A DNA stretch of 64,000 nucleotides from assembly GCA_013433145.1 (NCBI GenBank), contig CM024180.1:8436001-8500000 (forward strand). The letters are read 5' to 3'. The position numbers and the translations under genes were made by a program. The DNA comes from Ascaris suum (Eukaryota > Nematoda > Chromadorea > Rhabditida > Ascarididae). Below, piece by piece: positions 57,001 through 61,700 of this stretch. Numbering within the stretch: the stretch's first letter is position 1; every line of letters begins with the position of its first letter. The notes below the pieces were generated by a model, which saw only the letters and a list, made by a program, of their open reading frames with translations, did no database searches and was not told the origin of the DNA.

Positions 57001-57037
57001 CAGCGCATTCAGCGAATGAAACAACTCGTAAAGTCAT
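29879..57037 (-). CDS. tub: Tubby-like protein, whole gene (copy 2)
   Basis: Nine exons lie on the minus strand: 56748-57037, 35931-36076, 35066-35250, 34433-34544, 33026-33134, 31712-31816, 31206-31293, 30886-30969 and 29879-30012. Together they encode about 410 residues: a basic N-terminal helix, an acidic linker and a full C-terminal tubby domain ending in KLACE, the canonical C-terminus. Tubby proteins bind phosphoinositides and deliver membrane receptors to cilia; in nematodes TUB-1 acts in ciliated neurons and fat storage. Intron 1 is about 20.7 kb because it contains the triple BEL/Pao array. All junctions keep phase except exon 3 to exon 4, which is one base short as written. Confidence 0.9.
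30886..30969 (-). CDS. tub: Tubby-like protein, exon 8
   Basis: 84 bp encoding [20 protein letters not shown] and the start of the next strand. This is the tubby family signature that precedes the [11 protein letters not shown] strand. The acceptor is TTTCAG and the donor is GTACGT; phase fits both neighbours. Confidence 0.95.
31206..31293 (-). CDS. tub: Tubby-like protein, exon 7
   Basis: 88 bp encoding [20 protein letters not shown] and NPVWNE. The motif N-PVWN just before DTQSYVLN is conserved in the family. The acceptor is TTGCAG and the donor is GTTCGA. Confidence 0.9.
31712..31816 (-). CDS. tub: Tubby-like protein, exon 6
   Basis: 105 bp, phase 0, encoding [19 protein letters not shown], the strongly conserved central tubby segment. 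The acceptor is TTCCAG and the donor is GTGAGT. Confidence 0.95.
32437..32450 (+). repeat. Poly-G run (14 G) in a tubby intron
   Basis: The longest G run in the window. It lies in the intron between tubby exons 5 and 6. Confidence 0.9.
33026..33134 (-). CDS. tub: Tubby-like protein, exon 5
   Basis: 109 bp encoding [19 protein letters not shown] and [20 protein letters not shown] is a tubby signature, and RQELAAV-YETNVLG spans the junction with exon 6. The acceptor is TTTCAG and the donor is GTATGT. Confidence 0.95.
34433..34544 (-). CDS. tub: Tubby-like protein, exon 4
   Basis: It encodes [20 protein letters not shown] and [14 protein letters not shown], the basic loop and next strands of the domain, with donor GTTCGT. 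The acceptor is ambiguous: TTTGCAG at 34545-34546 (exon high end 34544) or TTTGCAG at 34530-34531 (high end 34529). Both need one leftover base from exon 3, which neither donor of exon 3 supplies. Confidence 0.85.
35066..35250 (-). CDS. tub: Tubby-like protein, exon 3 (copy 2)
   Basis: Same as 17-201. It encodes the entry of the tubby domain ([21 protein letters not shown], then KKGVDRG and YPTYFLHLE). The donor is GTAATT (low end 35066) or GTTATT (low end 35078). With the second donor and one extra T in a run at exon 4, the frame would match the family's VFLL-RKRKK stretch. Confidence 0.85.
35931..36076 (-). CDS. tub: Tubby-like protein, exon 2 (copy 2; acidic linker)
   Basis: Duplicate of 882-1027 with the same splice sites and phases. 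It links exon 1, which lies across the retroelement array at 56748-57037, to the tubby domain. Confidence 0.8.
36903..37319 (-). repeat. Array LTR1 (3' LTR of element B)
   Basis: 417 bp. It has the ataagg inner end and the GATAGATAG microsatellite form found in the 3' LTR of element A. The left target copy is at 36898-36902. Confidence 0.95.
37164..38606 (-). CDS. Element B env-like region, main part
   Basis: Genuine from about 38571 to the stop inside LTR1 at 37164. It has the same ectodomain cysteines, RVKR tetrapeptide, membrane segment (about 37548-37613) and long charged tail as in A. The first part is in another frame (38554-38946) because two bases are missing near 38571 relative to A and D. 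Confidence 0.75.
   Translation of the reverse strand: MARNCRSLKKARRWRSHNPTEYAYGWIGTRCYSVTNLLLEESEIISYDGEHAIVDIGVPKTCLIQDRKCEGTRSTAVWNLEVKKCLYEAKGQFTMWKRQKFLRVPELQATFRLKSEMPISVPECNLDKVWQAENGLLILIRKTTRVKRTKGEDEEDRNNPKYQFLFDELKKRLDRYKSAEEIHRCHLMNHLRTIVRWIAAMDSNTAARILMERDDVIATKVEEQLLIYACEGGRHLHPPNNYTAVDKVRGLIFDAPTLSRFETEKLAATLQQLRLKIGQSSLEPGHTEMKKTIFDKVRDVGEQALRQIQSDLGHTGESLARSIEDVVSHWRLCLTLAVMAALGIVTTAICFYCEGARLMCCILARRVRRRKEERRKSKASVPRKGDVAQAKAFEAASDKGRQDEAHNGEGKQRTVSFVPLQPSNWRRGECRESEESIDDESVDFRRQAGAARSVYSSQPMNRPVSGNDKVQRKEDLCFRS
38554..39554 (-). CDS. Element B integrase C-terminal domain and env start (two frame pieces)
   Basis: The piece from 39554 to about 39030 carries the end of integrase ([12 protein letters not shown]) and the BEL-type C-terminal domain ([12 protein letters not shown]). 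A 2-bp insertion near 39027 moves the reading to the frame of 38946-38554. That frame holds the hydrophobic start of env ([12 protein letters not shown]) and the first cysteine-bearing part. Confidence 0.75.
39571..40530 (-). CDS. Element B integrase core
   Basis: It carries the H2C2 motif, VDYFGP, SDNGTQ, and the approach to the catalytic Glu. The frame opens above 40530 without needing a start codon. An extra G near 39665 cuts it just before the GGLYERL glutamate, which then reads in the next frame. Confidence 0.85.
   Translation of the reverse strand: MSVAPTPFIELIDLERFSHWTALNGTICRVLEFIDRVRRKRLATPRQYALKATQLLLKQAQREYYEKPPDLSQMDSAGLWHFVGRMHNVTDIENHPLLLPRHGKLTELLIAESHLRLLHAGLQQTLSKFRQQYWCPQGRRTVARVIRKCTGCKRWKAAPFALPPFPPLPSARVKRHRPFEHTGVDYFGPINVRNKGQQEKRWIALFTCFTTRAIHLEVVHDLSATACIYAFQRFFGRRGIPTALYSDNGTQFKAVHKVLCEALNQMIQTEEVNNFLRKLQIQWTFITPPCSLERRTVRTPHWPHEVSASSSDRQNSFGY
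40640..42079 (-). CDS. Element B reverse transcriptase and RNase H
   Basis: Genuine from about 42050 to about 40738. It includes [23 protein letters not shown] and the RNase H acidic residues (FVDAS, KLELLAC, WTDSQ). B keeps the base that A lacks near 5929, so RNase H is continuous here. The last 30 codons after about 40738 are out of frame. Confidence 0.9.
   Translation of the reverse strand: MLGTSTLLLEKSRSSPQFLVRYNADIQDQENLGIIERTTRTPDTLEHYLPHQAVLRENKETTKLRIVFDGSARARGQCSLNDYILRGPVLLPKLIGMILRWRLPPIAIIADIEKAFHQLRLNVKDRPFTKFLWLKDITQPPVAQNLVIYQFARVIFGIVCSPFLLAAAIQYLCSREGTPLANEVAVGVYVDNVLLCADSVQEAIEKYKGAKDLFHKACMNLRQFSSNSPEFNNCLPHEDALPGPVIKFLGIPWDIERDAMCLNMQEAPHQATRRTILAAVAAVFDPLGLLSPLLIPFKLFLQLLWKQKVNWDDPLPETCADQWTSLSSTWSPQQFTLPRKVLISKGAQLHVFVDASATAYAASLYICNPGQNSSIIFAKARVAPVKKITIPKLELLACVLGVRTSRLIQRKLPSYAMPLTIWTDSQAVLHWLSSNMRQQRFIENRIKECRPRGVFSLRTHGTQSCRYRFSRLYSKKTCR
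41881..42555 (-). CDS. Element B protease end and start of reverse transcriptase
   Basis: Genuine from the frame join at 42479 down to about 42050, where a missing C breaks the frame. It encodes [11 protein letters not shown] and the linker before the reverse transcriptase. Confidence 0.8.
   Translation of the reverse strand: MHHGQHSTADYVQSAHIRVKTSLPKSNTRKPSPKISYGSLLLGADVLPRIIKHPRREQGLSLIGTTLGDVVTGPQSRPVRRDLLQCFISIDYSEDALRQFWDLELLGVRDQELKGDDDLLGLQHFGRTTCIDPDGRINVSFPWRPAEDISQPLSNSFGLCWGRLRSFWKSPAAPLSSLFGIMPTSRIKRILGLLNAPPVPLTLSNITSHIKPSCERTKKLRSCV
42405..42782 (-). CDS. Element B aspartic protease, N-terminal half
   Basis: It contains [12 protein letters not shown] and stops at 42405 in the non-shifted frame. 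The CCCAAAA heptamer at 42480-42486 marks the -1 join with the reverse transcriptase frame, as in A and D. Confidence 0.8.
   Translation of the reverse strand: MKVVNSFDKKLHTTVLAMLDSGSQRSYLEESVARQLSLRGTDETLQVAAFATPEPIAVSSNRVDIIVSDLQQTNAECITVNTVPRIMYSPLTFVSKPPFPKATQESLLQKSATDPCFLAPMCFQE
43078..43493 (-). repeat. Array LTR2 (shared by B and C)
   Basis: 416 bp, one base shorter than the standard LTR (ggcactgct for ggcacctgct). It has the ataaag inner end of a 5' LTR. Its outer end reads cgttttcgcgaca, a variant shared only with LTR3. Confidence 0.9.
43494..49209 (-). pseudogene. Element C internal region, heavily indel-broken
   Basis: The full domain order of the family is recognisable (env near 43.5-45.1 kb, integrase 45.1-46.6 kb, RNase H and reverse transcriptase 46.8-48.3 kb, protease near 48.4-48.9 kb). 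Single-base deletions and a few insertions break every frame, often several per 100 bp towards the right. Substitutions are few by comparison. This ratio looks like raw long-read error rather than age. The last 320 bp (48891-49209) are a mixture of leader and genomic flank. Confidence 0.85.
48891..49209 (-). other. Base-level mosaic of element leader and left genomic flank
   Basis: Words from the retroelement leader (compare 7727-8029) alternate every few to tens of bases with words from the left flank (compare 1499-1854). Examples are tgagataaaagtttc, ctttgaaagtcat, gatgaaaggaaaag, tggtcgttaagcttggcctc and gattgcgtgat from the flank, set among ctgtcgttgcaatgtctgaact and gttgtagacgagcat from the leader. 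A biological recombination would give one or a few switch points, not dozens. Confidence 0.85.
49210..49626 (-). repeat. Array LTR3 (shared by C and D), hybrid type
   Basis: 417 bp. The inner end reads ataaagag as in 5' LTRs, while the microsatellite reads GATAGATAG as in 3' LTRs. It is therefore a hybrid with a switch between about 49215 and 49290. Confidence 0.9.
49471..50331 (-). CDS. Element D env-like region, C-terminal part
   Basis: It continues the env-like frame after a 2-bp loss at 50331. It covers the helical stem region, the membrane segment, the basic stop-transfer stretch and the charged tail, and ends inside LTR3 at 49471. Confidence 0.75.
   Translation of the reverse strand: MRWIAAMDSNTAARILMERDDVIATKVEEQLLIYACEGGRHLHPPNNYTAVDKVRGLIFDAPTLSRFETEKLAATLQQLRLKIGQSSLEPGHTEMKKTIFDKVRDVGEQALRQIQSDLGHTGESLARSIEDVVSHWRLCLTLAVMAALGIVTTAICFYCEGARLMCCILARRVRRRKEERRKSKASVPRKGDVAQAKAFEAASDKGRQDEAHNGEGKQRTVSFVPLQPSNWRRGECRENEESIDDESVDFRRQAGAARSVYSSQPMNRPVSGNDKVQRKEDLCFRS
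50303..52897 (-). CDS. Element D integrase, C-terminal domain and env-like region in one frame
   Basis: An open frame of 864 codons. Zinc-binding residues are about His135, His140, Cys170 and Cys173. The DDE core residues are about Asp206 (VDYFGP), Asp268 (SDNGTQ) and Glu319 (GGLYERL). The BEL-type C-terminal domain lies near 450-505. A hydrophobic start of env at about 549-560 follows with no intervening stop. The frame shows that pol and env are translationally fused in this family, as reported for some BEL elements such as roo. The break at 50331 truncates env before its membrane anchor. Confidence 0.9.
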   Translation of the reverse strand: MASVAAYGSPNASMEQDETVFVYVAPTPFIELIDLERFSHWTALNGTICRVLEFIDRVRRKRLATPRQYALKATQLLLKQAQREYYEKPPDLSQMDSAGLWHFVGRMHNVTDIENHPLLLPRHGKLTELLIAESHLRLLHAGLQQTLSKFRQQYWCPQGRRTVARVIRKCTGCKRWKAAPFALPPFPPLPSARVKRHRPFEHTGVDYFGPINVRNKGQQEKRWIALFTCFTTRAIHLEVVHDLSATACIYAFQRFFGRRGIPTALYSDNGTQFKAVHKVLCEALNQMIQTEEVNNFLRKLQIQWTFITPHAPWKGGLYERLIGLTKSALRPAIGRILSDTELATLCVEVEAIINSRPLAPLDDSTTIALRPIDFLTPHAKIVAPMPLPSDGSDPPYQPPGSQHELMDIWKKQSKHADKFWELWHSQYLSLLRERVQTQHSSPRLQTKSASRVGEVVLVREDDLPRGCWPLAIVTNVSDSWRSATIRLPNANYWERPVNALYQLELDAPEQVSAELDHIDSDREPQNEASLGPRTTRQLRPRRAGWHSHVLSTIITLCLIMKVTTTTPQCVRQRSGLFVPLPQLEDCVGKEGAEPSEQELSATLFRPSYMKIQASFCTNITRTVCTKAFFVWELKVTKNEVTVEGVPPEECRNLAKNKGIWVDGKKLQVFEESPGRWRSHNPTEYAYGWIGTRCYSVTNLLLEESEIISYDGEHAIVDIGVPKTCLIQDRKCEGTRSTAVWNLEVKKCLYEAKGQFTMWKRQKFLRVPELQATFRLKSEMPISVPECNLDKVWQAENGLLILIRKTTRVKRTKGEDEEDRNNPKYQFLFDELKKRLDRYKSAEEIHRCHLMNHLRTCAVDSGHGQ
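52910..54859 (-). CDS. Element D protease end, reverse transcriptase and RNase H
   Basis: Open frame of 649 codons; genuine from the join near 54783 to about 53045. Reverse transcriptase landmarks are FDGSARARG (about 227-235), catalytic Asp270 in ADIEKAF and YVDN (about 348-351). RNase H acidic residues are about Asp513, Glu553 and Asp583. This is the only copy in the window with an unbroken reverse transcriptase and RNase H from the protease join onward. Several indels near 52880-53045 separate it from integrase. Confidence 0.92.
   Translation of the reverse strand: MHHGQHSTADYAQSAHIRVKTSLPKSNTRKPSPKISYGSLLLGADVLPRIIKHPRREQGLSLIGTTLGDVVTGPQSRPVRRDLLQCFISIDYSEDALRQFWDLELLGVRDQELKGDDDLLGLQHFGRTTCIDPDGRINVSFPWRPAEDISQPLSNSFGLCWGRLRSFWEKSRSSPQFLVRYNADIQDQENLGIIERTTRTPDTLEHYLPHQAVLRENKETTKLRIVFDGSARARGQCSLNDYILRGPVLLPKLIGMILRWRLPPIAIIADIEKAFHQLRLNVKDRPFTKFLWLKDITQPPVAQNLVIYQFARVIFGIVCSPFLLAAAIQYLCSREGTPLANEVAVGVYVDNVLLCADSVQEAIEKYKGAKDLFHKACMNLRQFSSNSPEFNNCLPHEDALPGPVIKFLGIPWDIERDAMCLNMQEAPHQATKRTILAAVAAVFDPLGLLSPLLIPFKLFLQLLWKQKVNWDDPLPETCADQWTSLSSTWSPQQFTLPRKVLISKGAQLHVFVDASATAYAASLYICNPGQNSSIIFAKARVAPVKKITIPKLELLACVLGVRTSRLIQRKLPSYAMPLTIWTDSQAVLHWLSSNMRQQRFIENRIKDAVPRGRVFVTYPRNTILHISLLEAVLQKNLPLIDYGGTDRRG
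54709..55044 (-). CDS. Element D aspartic protease, N-terminal half
   Basis: It contains [12 protein letters not shown]; the heptamer CCCAAAA is at 54784-54790. The upstream frame is lost because the leader beyond 55066 has small deletions. Confidence 0.8.
   Translation of the reverse strand: MLAMLDSGSQRSYLEESVARQLSLRGTDETLQVAAFATPEPIAISSNRVDIIVSDLQQTNAECITVNTVPRIMHSPLTFVSKPPFPKATQESLLQKSATDPCFLAPMCFQE
55246..55534 (-). repeat. Element D duplicated leader around an LTR fragment
   Basis: Leader sequence (gcagaagtgaa... to ggttcagcccccc) occurs at 55246-55358 and again, nearer to complete, at about 55428-55534. Between them, about 55369-55427, lies a damaged LTR fragment (gaacgcactatagcgttggg and on). 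Other copies have a single leader. Confidence 0.8.
55535..55942 (-). repeat. Array LTR4 (5' LTR of element D)
   Basis: 408 bp. It is shorter than the standard LTR because of a deletion inside the TATA hairpin (gtttcgatatatagccctcg) and a lost A near the inner end. The right target copy aaata is at 55943-55947. Confidence 0.9.
55943..56747 (-). other. Tubby copy 2 intron 1, right of the array
   Basis: Matches 8447-9251. It contains the 18-bp hairpin at 56488-56529 and no coding signal. Confidence 0.7.
56748..57037 (-). CDS. tub: Tubby-like protein, exon 1 (copy 2)
   Basis: The same 96 codons as 9252-9541, with start ATG at 57037 and donor GTTTGA. It must splice across the whole 19-kb array to reach exon 2 at 36076. 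Confidence 0.75.
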
Positions 57038-58289
57038 ACGTCCGAAGCAGCATTACCATCGCATCATTAACCGATAGCAGCGAGTCCTCGTCAAGGTCGT
57101 CGTCGTCTGTATGTAGCGACCGACCGATTTAGGTGTCTATGAAAAGTCTCACAATGCTTTCCGGACCTTTTTGTGCTCCGCCTTAGTTCGGCGATCGTTG
57201 CCGTTAAATTACGCAATGCCAAAAACAAGCTCTAATATTGTCAATAAATGGAAATTTCTTTTTTTACTATATTCATTTTTTTTTCTAATTGAAAGAAACC
57301 TAAAATATTTTGAGAATGATACTTTGAAATTAATTTAGATAAAAATTCGTTTCCAATGCAAAACAGCTCTCCCCTTCATTGCTACTCTCGGCCAAAAGAT
57401 TCAACACAAGGTGGAAAGAAGATAAAAGAACAGATATGAGTACAACAACAGTTGCTATTCAGCTAATTTTCCTTTGTCAGCCAGAAGGAATTTCTCGCCA
57501 ACCGTTTTAAAATTTTCTTTTTTTGCCAATAAATAGCATGCAATACACTTAAACTCAACTATCTTTATCGCTTAAAATTCCATCACTGATATATTTATAT
57601 TTTATAATTTAGAATATTTTAGAATTAAATACAATAGAAATCTCTACGTTATTATATTTTCATAATTAAATAAATAGATTTAAAAAAAGTAGGCTTCCGT
57701 TTGTTTAATGAATTTTTCATTGAAAAACTTATAGAGCGAAGTAGGAGTGAGAAAATTTTCGAATATGAGAAAAAAAAATTTCAATTAAGATAAGAAGTAA
57801 TCCGAATTTGGATACAAATATTCGTCAAACATTGAAAAAATCTAAAGATATCTTGATGAAATTTTTATTAAAAAATATTTACACGCTTCATTAACTACTT
57901 TAAAAGCAAATTATTTCCATATACCCTATTTGAAATTAATTCTATAATAAAAAGGGATTATTTCTTTTATATTAACAAAAATTCAATTTTGAACTTTAAA
58001 TGTGTTGACTTACAAGAAACTTCTTTTGAATAAGTATTTCTTATTTGCAAGAGACTAAACATTGAAGAATATCGAGTAGAATGAAACAATTTGAGTTGCA
58101 ACCAACCGACTGCCTATATGGATGTCGAAATAATCGATAGTTTATTAGACGAATAGCTCAGCAAGCCTATTTGCAATCAAAACAATGGCAAAATGCATAA
58201 AAACGCATTTCTTTTCTATCTGGCCTAATAACCACTGGTTGGAATAATAATGCGTAAACCTCCGAAATACTCAAATGTCTATGAAACAC
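57038..58289. other. 5' flank of tubby copy 2
   Basis: Matches 9542-10792. A GC-richer first 120 bp is followed by AT-rich sequence without recognised genes. Confidence 0.4.
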
Positions 58290-58799
58290 TCACAAGAGAA
58301 ATAGGAATTTCATTTGAGGCAAACAAGAGGAATGCTCCCAATTATTATGTCGAAAGAATTTCAAAACCATATCCGTATCAGCAGTGATCTGTCCATCAGA
58401 AAGGACATTTTTGTTTCGCATTCTCGACGCAAATATTTCCGTGCTACACTCATCAGGAAATTGTCTTTGAAATGAAACGGAAATGACTGGATCAGAGTTG
58501 ATGGTTGTTACGATAAACTTAGAGGCTAGTAGTTCATTCTCACATTGACAACTATAAACATTATATGGGAGGTGACCTTCTTTACCACAGGTAAAGAAAA
58601 AAATAATGACAACACCTGTTTTTGAAGGTTCTGTGCGACCCACTCGTCGTTCGACATATTCACATAAAGAGATATCAATGTCCACTTCTATACTTATATC
58701 CGAAAATACCCGGAAAACTGACTGACGATCTTTGTCTGTTGCTGTCGTTATCCTCGTCGCTGAGTGGGGGAAACGTTGCTCGAGTGCGTCGTAGCACAA
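58290..58799 (-). CDS. Hypothetical protein, 169 codons (copy 2)
   Basis: The same reading frame as 10793-11302 with an identical product. The family is not recognised. Confidence 0.35.
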   Translation of the reverse strand: MCYDALEQRFPHSATRITTATDKDRQSVFRVFSDISIEVDIDISLCEYVERRVGRTEPSKTGVVIIFFFTCGKEGHLPYNVYSCQCENELLASKFIVTTINSDPVISVSFQRQFPDECSTEIFASRMRNKNVLSDGQITADTDMVLKFFRHNNWEHSSCLPQMKFLFLL

Positions 58800-61700
58800 A
58801 CACGCTACTGCCTATGAAGAGATTCACAACGAATATGTGTCGCCTAGCAACGTAAATTGTTTCGCTCAACGCTTTCCAATCACGTCACCTTTGCATATGG
58901 GGCGGCCTATTCATTAGTACCTAATATAAGCATAAAATATCAGTAGGCTAGCTTTCCATGAAGTTTTGACCGTTATTGATTGATTGACCGTAATTGTTAT
59001 TGATCAATAAGCTAGTTTGCAATGAAGAAAATGAATGACGATAAAGCAACGTAGATCTGGGACTTCGCACGTAAGAATGTGTCTAGTATCTACCTGACCC
59101 AAGATGCGAAGCAAACTCGAGTGTGGTCTTCTTAGTGGCGCTCTAAACTTTATTTGCAAAATTATTCATTTTTTGTTTACCCAGTCCTTAAAACAAATAA
59201 AACTCGTGGATGCAAAAAGTCTGGGCAAAAAAAGTTCACAGAAGCAGTCCATGTAAAAGCAAGGAAAAAAGTGATACAAACTGCCCAATGAATATCGTGC
59301 TATATTAATATCCAACTATAATAATTCAGTATATCGAATTAACAATGCAAAAATTTTCTTGAAATTCCTTCCGCTTATTTGAGTGTAGAAGTTCAAAAGA
59401 ACAATCGATTACGAAATAAAAAGGTGGCAATTTATTTTTCGCTCTATACCTAATTAGATAATGCCAACAACATTCGAATGAGGCGATTTTTGACAGAGAA
59501 ATTCTTTACAAAGTACCACTGGTAATAATTAATAAGTAGATCGAATATCAATAACTGCAATAAAATTTATTACGCTTACAAAATCCCCAACGAGAAGTCC
59601 ATTGTTAATAATAATATTTCAGGAAAATATTATCTTTATTCTAAATAGCATTTATTCAAAGTTTTATTCGTATTCATTCTTGCATATTGTTACGAGTTTG
59701 CAACGATATGAGCTAACTGCGATTTAATTTCGATATTTTGGTGGTCGCTTGGAATGGATTTGTGCAATTAATTTCTTGCAATCATTGACGCAAAAAAAAC
59801 AAAATAATGCTCAAAAATAGGCGGCAATCTAGAAAAAAACAAAAAAAAAAAAACAAAACAAAACTGCGGCAAAGGAGAAAGAAAGGAAAAAGTTGAAGGC
59901 GGGGGGTGGGGAGGAGGAGGAAGGAAGGGGGAGCCGTACCATCATTTCAAGGTTTAGCCGACGCAGCTAACCGTTTGCCAATGCATTTCACCATAATATA
60001 ATAATTACACACGTTGCATAAAAATTCCTTCAAGATGAACAACCCCTGACAGCTTCCACTTAAAATGTGGACCCAACTATAACTCACCAATAGTAAGGTC
60101 ACTTTTATGAATACAAAGGTAGCGTAAATATGCCCACCATATACTACCAGCCTATTTAGGAAATAGACATCTTGCAGACTTAGGCTTAAGCTTAAGGCTC
60201 AGGCTAGAGCTCAAGCTACTTAAAATGTATGAAGTTGAAGTGTGTTACGTGACGAGCAGACGATACTTCACAAACAGCCGGTTTAGGAGAGTGAAATTTT
60301 GTTAGTTATTCGTACAAATAGTGGCCGACGTTAAAATATGAATTTTCGCGCTTTTTAAAATTATTTACTGGAAAATTATGAATTAGGTTAGTTTCAAGAG
60401 CGGAAGCAAAAAATATCCGGCAAATCTCATCCAATAATGTAACATTCTATGAATTTATAAATCATTTAGGACCATAAAATATACTCATGTATAAATCATT
60501 ATAAATGCTTAACCGAAGAGGCAACACATAAGGGTTTTCCCTATGCAACCAATTATAAAGCTCTTTCAGAAATATCGACTGCAGCAATTCTGCAAATCAT
60601 TTCGTAAATTTATGCGGGTGACAACAGATTTCTAATTTCCACTTCTTTTCTATGAAAATCTTTTTGCGAACCCTTTATCATCTTTCAATTATAGTAAGAA
60701 TGCGAAAATTGAGTAGGTGCCTATGGATTTTTGCGGTAATCACCTTGCACGCTTTCGCCGAATTTGCACACGTATTCGTGAAAGTGCAGAATGCGAACAT
60801 CGAAGCAGCAATCTCTAGCTATATAACAATTTCAAGTGGTGATAAACGAACGAGGTCTATGCATTTTAGGCTGCTTCTAGGAATCACAGCTGTAGGTGGC
60901 TCAGAGATCCTTCCTTAAGGTCGGTTTTATCCGGTCTCCTTAAATTAAAAAACATTTTCAGCGAGAGTTGTCGAGTTATCGAGTTTCGGCGACAAGTCTT
61001 TAAGAACATAAAAACCCCCAGACGAATTTTTCAAGCATCACTATCTTTCGATAGGGCAAAATATAAATTCGAATATGGGGGATCAGGTATAGGGTCGACT
61101 GGCTTCTGATACACAAGCATATATTTACAGTTGAAAATGAAATGACAACCTTCAGCGCTGACTCACTTGAATCGGAATAAGCGGCCTCACTTCGAGATAC
61201 ATGTGATGAGAAAGAAAGATCTGGGAATGAGCACGTCCTCGTCAAGGATTCTTTCAACGTCAGCGCTTTCTAACGCAAAGGTTTTATAAAGAGAGGAACA
61301 AAGTCCAAGGCGAAACAAAGTTCTCTTAACAGTCAAAGAGTAGAAAACACAAATGAAACTTTAAGCGATGATCGAAGGCACTGTTAACTTCTGCAATTCA
61401 GTAACAAGCTGTGTAACTTTTAATAAATGCTCTCTTACTTTTATCGATTTACTGCTATAACTGCGTACTGGAGATATCACATCTTACCGCGATCGAGAGT
61501 GAATGACGAGTTCAAAGTCGAAAACACGAACGTGCAAATCTCAGAGGTTTTCTTATGAATGAAATTATCACCGTTGCTAGCGACTGATTTTGTTCTTGGC
61601 GCTCGCAGACTTTCCGAACACCACTGCAGCCATTTCGAAAATTCTTGAGATGTCTTGAAAGATGTATCTCCCTGAACAGTGAAAGTTGGATAGCGCGGAA